Assembly (NCBI GenBank): GCA_029266425.1
Contig: JAQSWY010000007.1
Location: 1-64,000, forward strand
DNA from: Xanthobacteraceae bacterium
GTDB taxonomy: Bacteria > Pseudomonadota > Alphaproteobacteria > Rhizobiales > Xanthobacteraceae
Length of the DNA: 64,000 bases
Reading direction: 5' to 3'
Part shown: positions 19,892 through 30,804 of the stretch, in pieces
Numbering within the stretch: position 1 is the stretch's first letter
Layout of the letters: the number at the start of each line of letters is the position of its first letter
The notes under the pieces: generated by a model
Told to the model about the DNA's origin: nothing
The model's database searches: none
The model's input: only the letters and a program-made list of their open reading frames with translations
Position numbers and translations under genes: made by a program

Positions 19892-21289
19892 TCACCCCTC
19901 CAGTTCCTTCGGCAGCGCATAGGCCCATTGGGTGATGTTGCCCGCCCCGAGGCAGACGACATAGTCCTCCGGCCTGGCGAGGCCCTTCACCAGGCCGGCC
20001 AGCGCGTCGGGCGCCGGCAGCGGGATCACCGAGCGGTGGCCGCGGGCGCGCAGCGCGTCGACCAGATGGTCGCGGTCGATCCCCAGGATCGGCGTCTCGC
20101 CGGCGGCATAGACCTCGGCGACGATGACGTGGTCGGCATCGTTGAAACAGGTGGAGAACTGGTCGAACAGCGATTGCAACCTTGTATAGCGATGCGGCTG
20201 CACCACCGCGATCACCTGGCCCTCGGTCGAGGCCCGCGCGGCGCGCAGCACCGCGGCGATCTCCACCGGATGGTGGCCGTAATCGTCGAAGATGGTGACG
20301 CCGTTCCAGATCCCGGTCCGGGTGAAGCGACGCTTCACCCCGCCGAAGCCGGCCAGCGCCGAGCGGATCCGCTCGTCGGGAATGCCGAGCTCGCGTGCCA
20401 CCGCAACCGCCGCGGTGGCATTCAGCGCATTGTGGTGGCCCGGCATCGGCAGCACCAGGTCGCGCAGTTCGTGGACGACAGCTCCCTCGCGGTCGCGGAA
20501 CAGCACGCTGAACTTGCTCTGTCCGCCGCGCAGGTCGATATCGGTGATGCGCACATCCGCCTGCGGATTGGCGCCGTAGGTGATGACGCGGCGGTCCTCG
20601 ATGCGCCCCACCAGCGCCTGCACCACCGGATGGTCGGTGCACATCACCGCGAAACCGTAGAACGGCACGTTCTCGACGAAGGCGCGAAAGGCCTCCTTCA
20701 CTGCGTCGAAGGTCTTGAAGTGGTCGAGGTGCTCGGGGTCGATATTGGTGACGATAGCGACCTCGGCCGGCAGCTTCAGGAAGGTGCCGTCGCTCTCGTC
20801 CGCCTCGACCACCATCCAGTTGCCGCCGCCGAGCCGGGCATTGGTGCCATAGGCATTGATGATGCCGCCATTGATGACGGTCGGGTCGAGCCCGCCGGCA
20901 TCGACCAGGGTCGCCACCAGCGAGGTCGTCGTGGTCTTGCCATGGGTGCCGGCAATGGCGACGCAGCTCTTCAGCCGCATCAGCTCGGCCAGCATCTCCG
21001 CGCGCCGCACCACCGGCAGGCGCTTCGCCCGGGCCGCGGCGAGCTCTGGATTGTCGCGCTTGATGGCGGAGGACACCACCAGGACTTCGGCGCCGTCGAG
21101 ATTCTCCGCGGTATGGCCGATCCTGACCGCGATGCCCTTCTCGGTGAGGCGCTTGACGTTGGCGCTCTCGGCGACGTCGGAGCCCTGCACCGTGTAGCCG
21201 AGATTGTGCAGCACCTCGGCAATGCCGCTCATGCCGATGCCGCCGATACCGACGAAATGAATGGGGCCGAGTGACAGCGGAAGCTTCAT
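19892..21289 (-). CDS. murC: UDP-N-acetylmuramate--L-alanine ligase MurC
   Basis: Adds L-alanine to UDP-MurNAc. The 465-residue protein begins with the Rossmann-like [20 protein letters not shown], then the ATP loop [30 protein letters not shown], and the C-terminal Mur ligase domain with [19 protein letters not shown], where the HHP motif is specific to MurC. The start is ATG at 21289, 60 bases after murG. Its downstream neighbour on this strand should be murB but is displaced by the repeat-GIY-YIG insertion. Confidence 0.97.
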   Translation of the reverse strand: MKLPLSLGPIHFVGIGGIGMSGIAEVLHNLGYTVQGSDVAESANVKRLTEKGIAVRIGHTAENLDGAEVLVVSSAIKRDNPELAAARAKRLPVVRRAEMLAELMRLKSCVAIAGTHGKTTTTSLVATLVDAGGLDPTVINGGIINAYGTNARLGGGNWMVVEADESDGTFLKLPAEVAIVTNIDPEHLDHFKTFDAVKEAFRAFVENVPFYGFAVMCTDHPVVQALVGRIEDRRVITYGANPQADVRITDIDLRGGQSKFSVLFRDREGAVVHELRDLVLPMPGHHNALNATAAVAVARELGIPDERIRSALAGFGGVKRRFTRTGIWNGVTIFDDYGHHPVEIAAVLRAARASTEGQVIAVVQPHRYTRLQSLFDQFSTCFNDADHVIVAEVYAAGETPILGIDRDHLVDALRARGHRSVIPLPAPDALAGLVKGLARPEDYVVCLGAGNITQWAYALPKELEG

Positions 21290-21349
21290 GCGCAGGTGTT
21301 CCCTAGGCGGCGGGCGCCGACCCGCGAACTGGTCGGAGGAATAAACGAG

Positions 21350-22501
21350 CTATGCCGCGGCGTCATCCCCGGCCCCCGAAACGGTAATATTGGCAATGCG
21401 GATCACGAGGTCGGCGAGCCGCTCCGCCGCATCCGCCCGTCCCATCGCCTTGGCGGCCTCCGCCATGGCGACAAGATGGTCCGGCTCATTGGCGAGACGG
21501 GTCAGTTCGTCGGCGAAGCGCTGCGGGGTGAACTCATCCTGCGGCATCAGCAGCGCGCCGCCGGCCCTGGAGAGAGCCGTGGCATTGGCGAGCTGGTCCT
21601 GATCGAGCGCATGCGGCAGCGGCACCAGCACCGAGGGGCGGCCGATGACGCACAGTTCCGCCACGGTGGAGGCCCCGGAGCGCCCCACCACGAGGTGCGC
21701 CTTGGCCATGCGCGCCGGCAGATCCGTGAAGAACGGCGCCAGTTCGCAGGCGACGCCGAGCCGCGCATAGGTGGCGCGGACGAGATCGATGTCCTCCGGC
21801 CGGCTCTGCTGGATGACGCGCAGCCGCGCGCGCACCTGCGGCTGCAGCCATTCGAGCGCGGCGGGCACGATCTCGCTCATGATCCGCGCGCCTTGACTGC
21901 CGCCGAACACCAGAAGCTCGAAGGGCTCGCCCGCCTGCGGCGCGGCAAAGGGCAGGCTCGCTGCCTCGCGCACCGCCGGGCGCACCGGATTGCCGGTGTG
22001 GTGCGCCTTGGCCCTGAGGCGCTCATCCTTGTCGACGATGCCGGGATAGCCGGTGGCGATGGCGGTGACGCGCGGCGCCAGCAGCGCATTGGCCCGCCCC
22101 ATCACCCCGTTCGCCTCATGGATCAGGGTCGGGCGCCGCACCAGCGCCGCCGCCATCACCGGCGGGAGGGTGGGATAGCCGCCGAAGCCGATCACCGCAG
22201 CGGGCTTCAGATGCCGCATCAGCTTGAGGCCCATACCGACGCCGGTGCCGAGCGCAATGGCGGTGCGGAACAGCGCCATGGGCGAGCGCCCGCGCATGGT
22301 GTCGGCCGGCAGCACGTGGAGCTTCCGCGCCGGGAATTGCCCGGCATAGCGCGCCGCGCGCTCGTCGGTGGCGAGATCGACCAGTATGCCGCGCGCGCTG
22401 AGCGCGCCGGCCAGCGCCTCGGCCGGAAACAGATGGCCGCCGGTGCCGCCGGCGGCGATCAGGACGAGAGGCTTGTCGGCGCTGGGATTCTCAGCACTCA
22501 T
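21350..22501 (-). CDS. murG: UDP-GlcNAc transferase MurG
   Basis: Membrane-associated GT28 glycosyltransferase that converts lipid I to lipid II. The 383-residue protein has the N-terminal glycine loop LVLIAAGGTGGHLFPAEALA, AVIGFGGYPTLPPVMAA, the inter-domain LLVFGGSQGARIMSEIVP and the donor-binding VVGRSGASTVAELCVIGRPS. Start ATG is at 22501, 24 bases downstream of ftsW. Confidence 0.97.
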   Translation of the reverse strand: MSAENPSADKPLVLIAAGGTGGHLFPAEALAGALSARGILVDLATDERAARYAGQFPARKLHVLPADTMRGRSPMALFRTAIALGTGVGMGLKLMRHLKPAAVIGFGGYPTLPPVMAAALVRRPTLIHEANGVMGRANALLAPRVTAIATGYPGIVDKDERLRAKAHHTGNPVRPAVREAASLPFAAPQAGEPFELLVFGGSQGARIMSEIVPAALEWLQPQVRARLRVIQQSRPEDIDLVRATYARLGVACELAPFFTDLPARMAKAHLVVGRSGASTVAELCVIGRPSVLVPLPHALDQDQLANATALSRAGGALLMPQDEFTPQRFADELTRLANEPDHLVAMAEAAKAMGRADAAERLADLVIRIANITVSGAGDDAAA

Positions 22502-22525
22502 GGGATGTCCGTTCCGGGCGTCGCG

Positions 22526-23689
22526 TCAGGCGGGCTTCGCCCCGAGCCTGGTGCCGAGGCGTTCGAGCTCGGCGAGCGTCGCGCTCTTCGGGCGACGTCG
22601 CGTGAGTGCGATCAGCATGCCCATGCCATAAGCCAGCGAGAGAAGCGAGGAGCCGCCATAGGAGACGAAGGGCAGCGTCATGCCCTTGGCCGGCATCAGA
22701 TGCAGATTGACCATCATGTTGATAGCCGATTGCAGCCCGAACAGCATGGCGAGCCCCGACACTGCGAAGCGGATGAACGGATCCTCGTTCTCCATGGCGT
22801 GGGACAATGCCCTCAGCACGATGAAGGCGAACAGCCCGACCAGCATCAGGCACAGCAGGGCGCCGAACTCCTCGCCGGCCACGGCGAAGATGAAGTCGGT
22901 ATGGCCGTCCGGCAATATGCGTTTGAAGGTGCCCTCGCCCGGCCCCTGCCCGAACCAGCCACCATGCAGGAAGCTGTCGATGGCGAGGTCGATCTGGTAG
23001 GTGTCGCCGGAATCCGGATTGAGGAAGCGGTCGATGCGCTGGGTGACATGTGGCACCATCGTATAGGCCGCGAACAGGCCGAAGGCGCCGACGCCGCCCA
23101 GCCCCACCACCCAGACGATGCGCAGTCCGGCGAGGAAGAACAAGCTGCCCCACACCAGCGAGACCAGCATGGTCTGGCCGAAGTCCGGCTGCAGCACCAA
23201 GGGCGTGATGACGACGCCGAGCAGGCCGAAAGCGAGGACCTGACCCGGCATTTCCGGCCGCCGCACGCTTTCCGAGAACAGCCAGGCGGCGATGATGACG
23301 AAGCTGGGTTTCAGGAATTCCGAGGGCTGGATGGTCATGCCGGCGAGCGTGATCCAGCGCCGCGAGCCCTTTACCTCGGCGCCGAGCACCAGCGTCGCGA
23401 ACAGCATCGCCAGAAAGACCAGGAACAGAACCAGCGAAAGGCGCCTGAGCGCGCGCGGGGAGAGGAACGAGGTGCCGATCAGCACGGCGAGCGCCGGGAT
23501 CAGGAAGATCACCTGCCGGTTCACGAAATGGAACGGATCGGCGATGCCGAGCCGCGCCGCAATCGGCGGGCTGGCAGCGAGCGCCAGCACGATGCCGGTG
23601 ACCATGAGCGCGGCGAGCGCCCCGAGCAGCAGACGGTCAACGGTCCACCACCATTCGCCGAGCACCGTCCGTTCGGCACGCGAGATCAT
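22526..23689 (-). CDS. ftsW: Lipid II polymerase FtsW
   Basis: SEDS-family peptidoglycan glycosyltransferase of the divisome, paired with FtsI. The 387-residue protein has about ten transmembrane segments, the signature ITLAGMTIQPSEFLKPSFVI, the long periplasmic loop GQGPGEGTFKRILPDGHTDF and LPFVSYGGSSLLSLAYGMG near the C-terminus. ATG at 23689 (MISRAERTVLGEWWWTVD) is chosen; the upstream in-frame extension is unlike the family. A repeat-bearing gap of 333 bases separates it from murD, so it may start its own transcript. Confidence 0.96.
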   Translation of the reverse strand: MISRAERTVLGEWWWTVDRLLLGALAALMVTGIVLALAASPPIAARLGIADPFHFVNRQVIFLIPALAVLIGTSFLSPRALRRLSLVLFLVFLAMLFATLVLGAEVKGSRRWITLAGMTIQPSEFLKPSFVIIAAWLFSESVRRPEMPGQVLAFGLLGVVITPLVLQPDFGQTMLVSLVWGSLFFLAGLRIVWVVGLGGVGAFGLFAAYTMVPHVTQRIDRFLNPDSGDTYQIDLAIDSFLHGGWFGQGPGEGTFKRILPDGHTDFIFAVAGEEFGALLCLMLVGLFAFIVLRALSHAMENEDPFIRFAVSGLAMLFGLQSAINMMVNLHLMPAKGMTLPFVSYGGSSLLSLAYGMGMLIALTRRRPKSATLAELERLGTRLGAKPA

Positions 23690-24022
23690 GGTACGCAACT
23701 CTCCGGAAGGGGCGGCAGGGCAGATGGCGAGCGGGATCGGCCGGCGGAACCGCCCGTTCGGTAAATATCGATGAGTTAGGGTTGATGCGGGGTTAAAGGG
23801 GTGAAAAAGTCGCTCGACGCAAAAGCCTCTCAAGAACAACCGTCATCCCCAGGCTTGTCCCGGAGATCCACGCCCGCGACGAAGGCACAACCGTGGATGG
23901 CCGGGACAAGCCCGGCCATGACGACCGATGGCCGGTGATACAGGAGGAAGCTACCCCGCCGTCGACCTCATGAGTCCGCTCTCCGCCATCACCCCGATTT
24001 CGCCCGGTAGACGGCACTAGCG
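23690..24022. other. murD-ftsW spacer
   Basis: No gene is seen. It contains the family A repeat at 23840-23923 and a moderately AT-rich part nearest ftsW (about 23758-23840, including GGTAAATATCGATGAGTTAG) that could hold a promoter for ftsW. Confidence 0.5.
23840..23923. repeat. Family A two-arm palindromic repeat
   Basis: Left arm CCGTCATCCCCAGGCTTGTC and right arm GGCCGGGACAAGCCCGGCCA, joined by about 20 variable bases; the arms are inverted relative to one another. Same design as 26424-26507 and 37057-37138. Confidence 0.8.
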
Positions 24023-25411
24023 CTACGCAACCGGGATATTATTGACCAAGCTACGGAAATGGTCGCCGCGCACCTCGAAATTGCGGAACTGGTCGAAGCT
24101 CGCGCAGGCTGGCGACAGCAACACCACCGGGTGCTGGAGGCCCGAGGCCGCGGCGTCGCGGGCGGCGACGGGCACTGCGGCGTCGAGTGTGCCGACGATC
24201 TCGAACGGCACTTTGCCGTCGAGCGTCCTGGCGAACTCCTCCGCCGCCTCGCCGATCAGGTACGCCTTGCGCACCCGCGGGAAATAAGGCGCCAGGGGCT
24301 CGATGCCGCCGGCCTTCGACTTGCCGCCGGCGATCCAGAACACGTCCTCGAAGGAGGAGAGCGCACGCTCGGCCGCATCGGCATTGGTCGCCTTGGAATC
24401 ATTGACGAACAGCACGTCGCCGATCCGCCGCACCTCTTCCATGCGATGGGCGAGGCCGGGGAAGCTCTTCATCGCCACCGCGATCACTTCCGGCGCGAGG
24501 CCGAGCGCCCGCGCCGCGGCAAAGGCGGCGGCGGCGTTCTGCGCATTGTGCGCACCGCGCAGCGAACCGATGCCCCCGAGCGGCAGGGTGAAGCGGATGG
24601 CGCCGCCCTCAGCGACAACGAGTTGACTGCCCTCGAAATAGATGCCGTCGGCGAGCGGCCGCCGCACCGACACGCGCACCACATGGCCGCCGGCCTGCTC
24701 GGCGCGATCGGCGATCGCCGCGCTCCACTCGTCATCGACGCCGACCACTGCGGTGCCGCCGGCCTCGACGCCGGCGATCAGCCGCTCCTTCACCGCGGCG
24801 TAATGCTCCATCGAGCCGTGGCGATCGAGATGATCGGGCGACAAATTGAGCAAGAGGCCGACGGATGGATCAAGGGTCGGCGCGAGGTCGATCTGGTAGG
24901 ACGAGCATTCGACGACATGGACCCGGCCGGGCTTCGGCGGCTCCAGCCCGAGAATGGCAGGGCCGAAATTGCCGCCGATCTGCACGTCGCGCCCGCCGAC
25001 CCGCATCAGATGCGCGAGCAACGCAGTCGTCGTCGATTTGCCGTTTGTGCCGGTGATGGCAGCGAAGTGCGAGCGCCGCGAGGCGAGCCGACGCTCGCGG
25101 CAGAACAGCTCGATATCGCCGATCACCTCGATCCCGGCATTGCGGGCGAGACCGACGCTCCAGTGCGGCGTGGGGTGCGTCAGCGGCACGCCGGGTGCCA
25201 GCACCAGCGCCGCGACCGTACCCCAGTCGAGCTCACGCAGATCGCCCGTCGGGATCCCCTCCGCCGCCGCCTTGGCAACCGAAGCCTCCGCATCGTCCCA
25301 CGCCAGCACATCTGCGCCGCCGGCGATCAATGCGCGGGCGGTGGCGAGTCCGGAGCCGCCGAGGCCGAACAGCGCGACCTTGCGGCCGGAGAAGGAAGTG
25401 ACGGGGATCAT
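24023..25411 (-). CDS. murD: UDP-N-acetylmuramoylalanine--D-glutamate ligase MurD
   Basis: Adds D-glutamate to UDP-MurNAc-L-Ala. The 462-residue protein begins with a nucleotide-binding [18 protein letters not shown], has the ATP loop [56 protein letters not shown] and the C-terminal [17 protein letters not shown]. The start is ATG at 25411. On this strand it should follow mraY directly, but an opposite-strand metallohydrolase gene and a repeat occupy the space. Confidence 0.97.
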   Translation of the reverse strand: MIPVTSFSGRKVALFGLGGSGLATARALIAGGADVLAWDDAEASVAKAAAEGIPTGDLRELDWGTVAALVLAPGVPLTHPTPHWSVGLARNAGIEVIGDIELFCRERRLASRRSHFAAITGTNGKSTTTALLAHLMRVGGRDVQIGGNFGPAILGLEPPKPGRVHVVECSSYQIDLAPTLDPSVGLLLNLSPDHLDRHGSMEHYAAVKERLIAGVEAGGTAVVGVDDEWSAAIADRAEQAGGHVVRVSVRRPLADGIYFEGSQLVVAEGGAIRFTLPLGGIGSLRGAHNAQNAAAAFAAARALGLAPEVIAVAMKSFPGLAHRMEEVRRIGDVLFVNDSKATNADAAERALSSFEDVFWIAGGKSKAGGIEPLAPYFPRVRKAYLIGEAAEEFARTLDGKVPFEIVGTLDAAVPVAARDAAASGLQHPVVLLSPACASFDQFRNFEVRGDHFRSLVNNIPVA

Positions 25412-25526
25412 GATCGACTCGCAAGCTCAGGCGATGAGGCACTTCCCCGCTTGGCTAGCGTATTTTGCGTGAGGAAGGAAACGCCGGATGGTCTAGAATC
25501 ACCCATCGCCAAACCGGACCTCAGCC

Positions 25527-26414
25527 ATGACCGGCCTCGCCCCGCTCGGATCGACTCTGCGCATCTTGCGCCCGCACCCGAACGTCTATGCCTTCTATGA
25601 CGGCCGCATCGACGGCGTGCGGGCTTATTCGACGGAGCCGAACTGGCTCGACGACGGCGCCTATGCGCTCGGCATCGCCTCCTTCGCCGTGGTCGATGGC
25701 CATGAGGCGCTGATCTATGACACCCACATCTCGCTCACCCATGCGAGGGCGATCCGCCGCGCGCTGGAAGAAGCCGGCGTCACCTCGATGCGGGTGCTGC
25801 TGAGCCATTGGCACGATGATCATGTCGCCGGCAATGAGGTGTTCGCCGATTGCGAGATCATCGCCCACGCGCTGACCGCCGCGGCGCTGATCGCGCACAA
25901 GGACGAGCTGGAGCACGGCACGCCGCCGATCCATCCGCTGATCATGCCGCACCTCACCTACGAGGGACCTCTCGACCTCACCGTCGGCAGGCTCGAGGTC
26001 GAGCTGCGTCCTGCCGAGATCCACAGCCATGACGGCGTGCTGCTGGGCCTGCCCGATCATGGCGTGCTGCTGGTCGGCGACACGCTGGAGGACACCGTCA
26101 CCTATGTCGCCGAGCCGGACCGGCTGGAGGTGCACCTCGCCGAGCTCGACCGCGTCGCCTCCTGGGGCTATCGGCGCCTCCTGCCGAACCACGGCGATCC
26201 CGGCATCATCGCGAGCGGCGGCTATGGCCCCGAGCTGATTACGGCGACTAAGCTCTATGTAGAGAAGCTGATCCGCGCCCGCACCGACGACGCGCTCGCC
26301 GGGCAGGACCTGAAGACCTTCGCCGCCGAGGCGCTGGCCACCGGCGGGGTGCACTATTTCGCACCCTATGAGGAGGTCCACGCCCGCAATCTGAAGGTCG
26401 TCCGCGGCGACTAG
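25527..26414 (+). CDS. Metallo-beta-lactamase fold hydrolase
   Basis: A 295-residue MBL-fold protein with the zinc-binding HxHxDH motif as SHWHDDHVAGNEVF (about residues 92-105). Later His and Asp ligands are in HSHDGVLLGLPDHGVLLVGDTLEDTV, and a final His is in LLPNHGDPGIIASGGYG. Substrate is unknown; family members hydrolyse thioesters, lactones and similar bonds. It lies opposite to the dcw genes, between mraY and murD, with a family A repeat ten bases past its stop. It is therefore probably an insertion with its own promoter, not a cell-wall gene. Start ATG 25527. Confidence 0.85.
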   Translation: MTGLAPLGSTLRILRPHPNVYAFYDGRIDGVRAYSTEPNWLDDGAYALGIASFAVVDGHEALIYDTHISLTHARAIRRALEEAGVTSMRVLLSHWHDDHVAGNEVFADCEIIAHALTAAALIAHKDELEHGTPPIHPLIMPHLTYEGPLDLTVGRLEVELRPAEIHSHDGVLLGLPDHGVLLVGDTLEDTVTYVAEPDRLEVHLAELDRVASWGYRRLLPNHGDPGIIASGGYGPELITATKLYVEKLIRARTDDALAGQDLKTFAAEALATGGVHYFAPYEEVHARNLKVVRGD

Positions 26415-26423
26415 AACAGAACG

Positions 26424-26507
26424 CCGTCATGCCCGGGCTTGTCCCGGGCATCCACGACCTTGCCGCGCGAACAACCGTGGATGGCCGGGACAAGCCCGGC
26501 CATGACG
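26424..26507. repeat. Family A two-arm palindromic repeat
   Basis: Between the MBL-fold gene and the end of mraY, which converge here. Left arm GTCATGCCCGGGCTTGTCCC, right arm GGCCGGGACAAGCCCGGCCA; each arm is also a hairpin. It may serve as a bidirectional transcript end. Confidence 0.85.
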
Positions 26508-26556
26508 TGGCTATGGCAATGCTCCAGCAAAGCCAGAGCAATGCTACAGCCCGACC

Positions 26557-27642
26557 TCAGCGCAGCTTGAGCGTCGACAGGCCGATCAGCGCCAGCACCA
26601 CGGCGATGATCCAGAAGCGGATGACGATCTGCGGCTCGGTCCAGCCGAGCTGCTCGAAATGGTGGTGGATCGGCGCCATCTTGAAGACGCGCTTGCCGGT
26701 GAGCTTGAACGAGACCACCTGCACGATCACCGACACCGCTTCCAGCACGAACAGGCCGCCGATGATGCACAGCACGATCTCGTGCTTGGTGGCGACCGCG
26801 ATGGTGCCGAGCAGCCCACCGAGTGCGAGAGAACCCGTGTCGCCCATGAAGATCTGCGCGGGCGGGGCGTTGAACCAGAGAAAGCCGATGCCGGCGCCGA
26901 TGATCGCCCCGCATATCACTGCCAGTTCGCCGGCGCCGGCGACGTAGTGGATCTGCAGATAGTCGGCGAACAGCACGTTGCCGGAGAGATAGGAGATCAT
27001 CCCGAACGAGCCGGCGGCGACCATCACCGGCACGATGGCGAGGCCATCGAGGCCGTCGGTCAGGTTCACCGCATTGCCGGCGGCGACGATGACGAAGGCG
27101 CCGAAGATGACAAAGAAATAGGAAAGGTCGATCAGGAGGTCCTTGAACAGCGGGAAGGCCAGCGAGCTCGACAGCGGCGCGCGCCCGACATTCATGATCA
27201 CCACCACCGCGATCCCGGCGATCACAGCCTCGATGGCGAGGCGGGCGCGCCCGGAGAGCCCGTTATGGGTCTGCTTGGTGACCTTCAGATAGTCGTCATA
27301 GAAACCGATCAGCCCGAAGCCGATGGTGACGAACAGCACCACCCACACATACATGTTGGAGAGGTTGCCCCAGAGCAGGGTCGCCACCATCAGCCCCGAG
27401 AAGATCATCAGCCCGCCCATTGTGGGCGTGCCCTTCTTGGTGAGGAGGTGCGACTGCGGCCCGTCGCTGCGGATCGGCTGGCCCTTGCCCTGCTTCAGGC
27501 GCAAGAGCGCGATGATCGCCGGCCCGCACATGAAGACGAACAGCAGGGCGGTGATGATGGCGCCGCCGGTGCGAAACGTGATGTAGCGGAAGACATTGAA
27601 AGCCGGAATGCTTCCCTGGAGCTCGGCCAGCCATTGCAGCAT
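26557..27642 (-). CDS. mraY: Phospho-N-acetylmuramoyl-pentapeptide transferase MraY
   Basis: Inner-membrane enzyme that makes lipid I from UDP-MurNAc-pentapeptide and undecaprenyl phosphate. The 361-residue protein has about ten transmembrane segments, the cytoplasmic signature [39 protein letters not shown] with catalytic Asp residues, [15 protein letters not shown], and the histidine-rich [13 protein letters not shown] near the end. ATG at 27642 is chosen because it gives the usual length and follows the murF stop by four bases. Confidence 0.97.
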   Translation of the reverse strand: MLQWLAELQGSIPAFNVFRYITFRTGGAIITALLFVFMCGPAIIALLRLKQGKGQPIRSDGPQSHLLTKKGTPTMGGLMIFSGLMVATLLWGNLSNMYVWVVLFVTIGFGLIGFYDDYLKVTKQTHNGLSGRARLAIEAVIAGIAVVVIMNVGRAPLSSSLAFPLFKDLLIDLSYFFVIFGAFVIVAAGNAVNLTDGLDGLAIVPVMVAAGSFGMISYLSGNVLFADYLQIHYVAGAGELAVICGAIIGAGIGFLWFNAPPAQIFMGDTGSLALGGLLGTIAVATKHEIVLCIIGGLFVLEAVSVIVQVVSFKLTGKRVFKMAPIHHHFEQLGWTEPQIVIRFWIIAVVLALIGLSTLKLR

Positions 27643-27646
27643 CGAT

Positions 27647-29088
<1,442 letters not shown>

Positions 29089-29089
<1 letters not shown>

Positions 29090-30567
29090 CAATTACGTCC
29101 CCCGAGCGCCTCGACCGCGCAGTCGCGGTCCGAGAATGGCAGCGTCCGGTCGCCGACAATCTGGCCCGTTTCGTGACCTTTTCCGGCAATCAACAGCACA
29201 TCCCCAGCTTGCAGCAACCCGACTGCGGTGCGGATCGCCTCGGCGCGGTCGCCGATCTCGCGGGCGCCGGGGGCCGCCGCCAGTATCTCCTTGCGGATCG
29301 CGGCGGGGTTCTCGCTGCGCGGATTGTCGTCGGTGACGATGACGAGGTCGGCCCCGTCATCGGCGATGCGCCCCATGATCGGGCGCTTGCCGCGGTCGCG
29401 GTCGCCGCCGCAGCCGAACACCACGATCAGCCGGCCGCTCGCATAGGGGCGCAGCGCCTTGAGCGCGGTGGCCAGCGCGTCGGGCTTGTGGGCATAATCG
29501 ACGAAGACGCCGCCACCATCCTTCGTGCCGACCAGTTCGAGGCGTCCCGGCACGCCCTCGAGCTTCGCCAGGGCGCGAAGCGCCGCCTCCGCCGGGGTGC
29601 CGGTCAATATGGCGAGGCCCGCCGCAACCAGCGCATTGGCGGCCTGGAAGGCGCCGACCAGCGGGAGCGCGACGCTGCGACGCTTGCCGCCGACCTCGAC
29701 CAGCAGGCGCTGGCCGAGCCCGTCATCGACGCGCTCCAAGAGCGCGATCCCCGCGCCGGTGGCGCCGATGCCGAGCACTTCGAGGCTGTGATGGGCGGCG
29801 ATCTCCGCGGCATGGCTGCCGTCGGTGGTGTCGACCCACACCGCCGCTCCGCCGCCGCGCGGCACCAATTCGGAGAACAGCCGCAGCTTGGCGGCGAGAT
29901 AGGCTTCCATCGTCGGGTGATAGTCGAGATGGTCGCGCGAGAGATTGGTGAACGCCCCCGCCGAGAGCCGCACGCCGTCCAGCCGATGCTGGTCGAGCCC
30001 GTGGGAGGAGGCCTCGACGCACAGATGGCTCACCCCCTCGCCGACCAGCGTGTCGAGCGTGTGGTGCAGCTCGACCGGATCGGGCGTCGTCAGCGAGCCA
30101 TAGATCGCCCCCGACGGCGCCACCACGCCGAGCGTGCCGAGACTGGCGCTGGCATGGCCGGCCGCCTGCCAGATCTGCCGGGTGAAGGCGGCGACCGAGG
30201 TCTTGCCGGAGGTGCCAGTTACCGCCGCGATGGTACCCGGCTGCCGCGGATAGGCCCGCGCCGCCGCCAGCGCCGCCGCCCGCCGCGCATTGCCGACCCG
30301 CACATAGGCGATCCTGGGGTCCAGCCCGTCCGGCCGCTCGCCCTCCCCGACCACGGCGAGCACGCCGTGGGCGACGGCATCGGTGATGAACTGGGCGCCG
30401 TTTGCCTTGGCCCCGGCAAGGGCGAAGAACACGTCGCCTGCCGCCGCCTTGCGGCTGTCGAGCACCGGGCGGGCGACGGCGATCATCGCGTCCGCGCCGC
30501 CATAATCGGCGTCCGGGCCGACCAGGGCACCGAGGGAGAGCGAGTTGGATCGCGGAGTATCGGACAT
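29089..30567 (-). CDS. murE: UDP-MurNAc-dipeptide--meso-diaminopimelate ligase MurE
   Basis: Adds the third residue of the stem peptide. The 492-residue protein has the N-terminal [21 protein letters not shown] loop [40 protein letters not shown] and [18 protein letters not shown]. The DNPR motif in [19 protein letters not shown] is the marker for meso-diaminopimelate over lysine. The start is ATG at 30567. A family B repeat fills the 237-base gap to ftsI. Confidence 0.97.
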
Positions 30568-30681
30568 GAAGGCGCGGTTCCGGCGGACGGCCTGCCGGGC
30601 GGCAGGCCACCTTGAATTAGCTGCTTAGCCGATTCCCGCGCAAGTTACGTAGCGGGAATCCGGTAACGTGGCTCGGCGTGA

Positions 30682-30789
30682 CCATCCTTCGAGGCTCGCC
30701 TTTGGCTCGCACCTCAGGATGAGGTAGCTCTTTTATTACAATACGCCCTCATCCTGAGGTGCCCGGCGGTGCCGGGCCTCGAAGGATGC
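30682..30789. repeat. Family B palindromic repeat
   Basis: Two inverted halves: CATCCTTCGAGGC...GCACCTCAGGATGAGG and CCTCATCCTGAGGTGC...GCCTCGAAGGATG, joined by about 20 AT-rich bases. Each half carries its own small hairpin. It lies between ftsI and murE; a near copy is at 57481-57581. Confidence 0.85.
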
Positions 30790-30804
30790 TGAAGCCGAGC
30801 GACC

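Noticed and set aside
23690..23839. Longer FtsW start at 23839
   Set aside because: The added 50 residues are basic and unlike FtsW; MISRAERTVLGEWWW at 23689 is the normal beginning.
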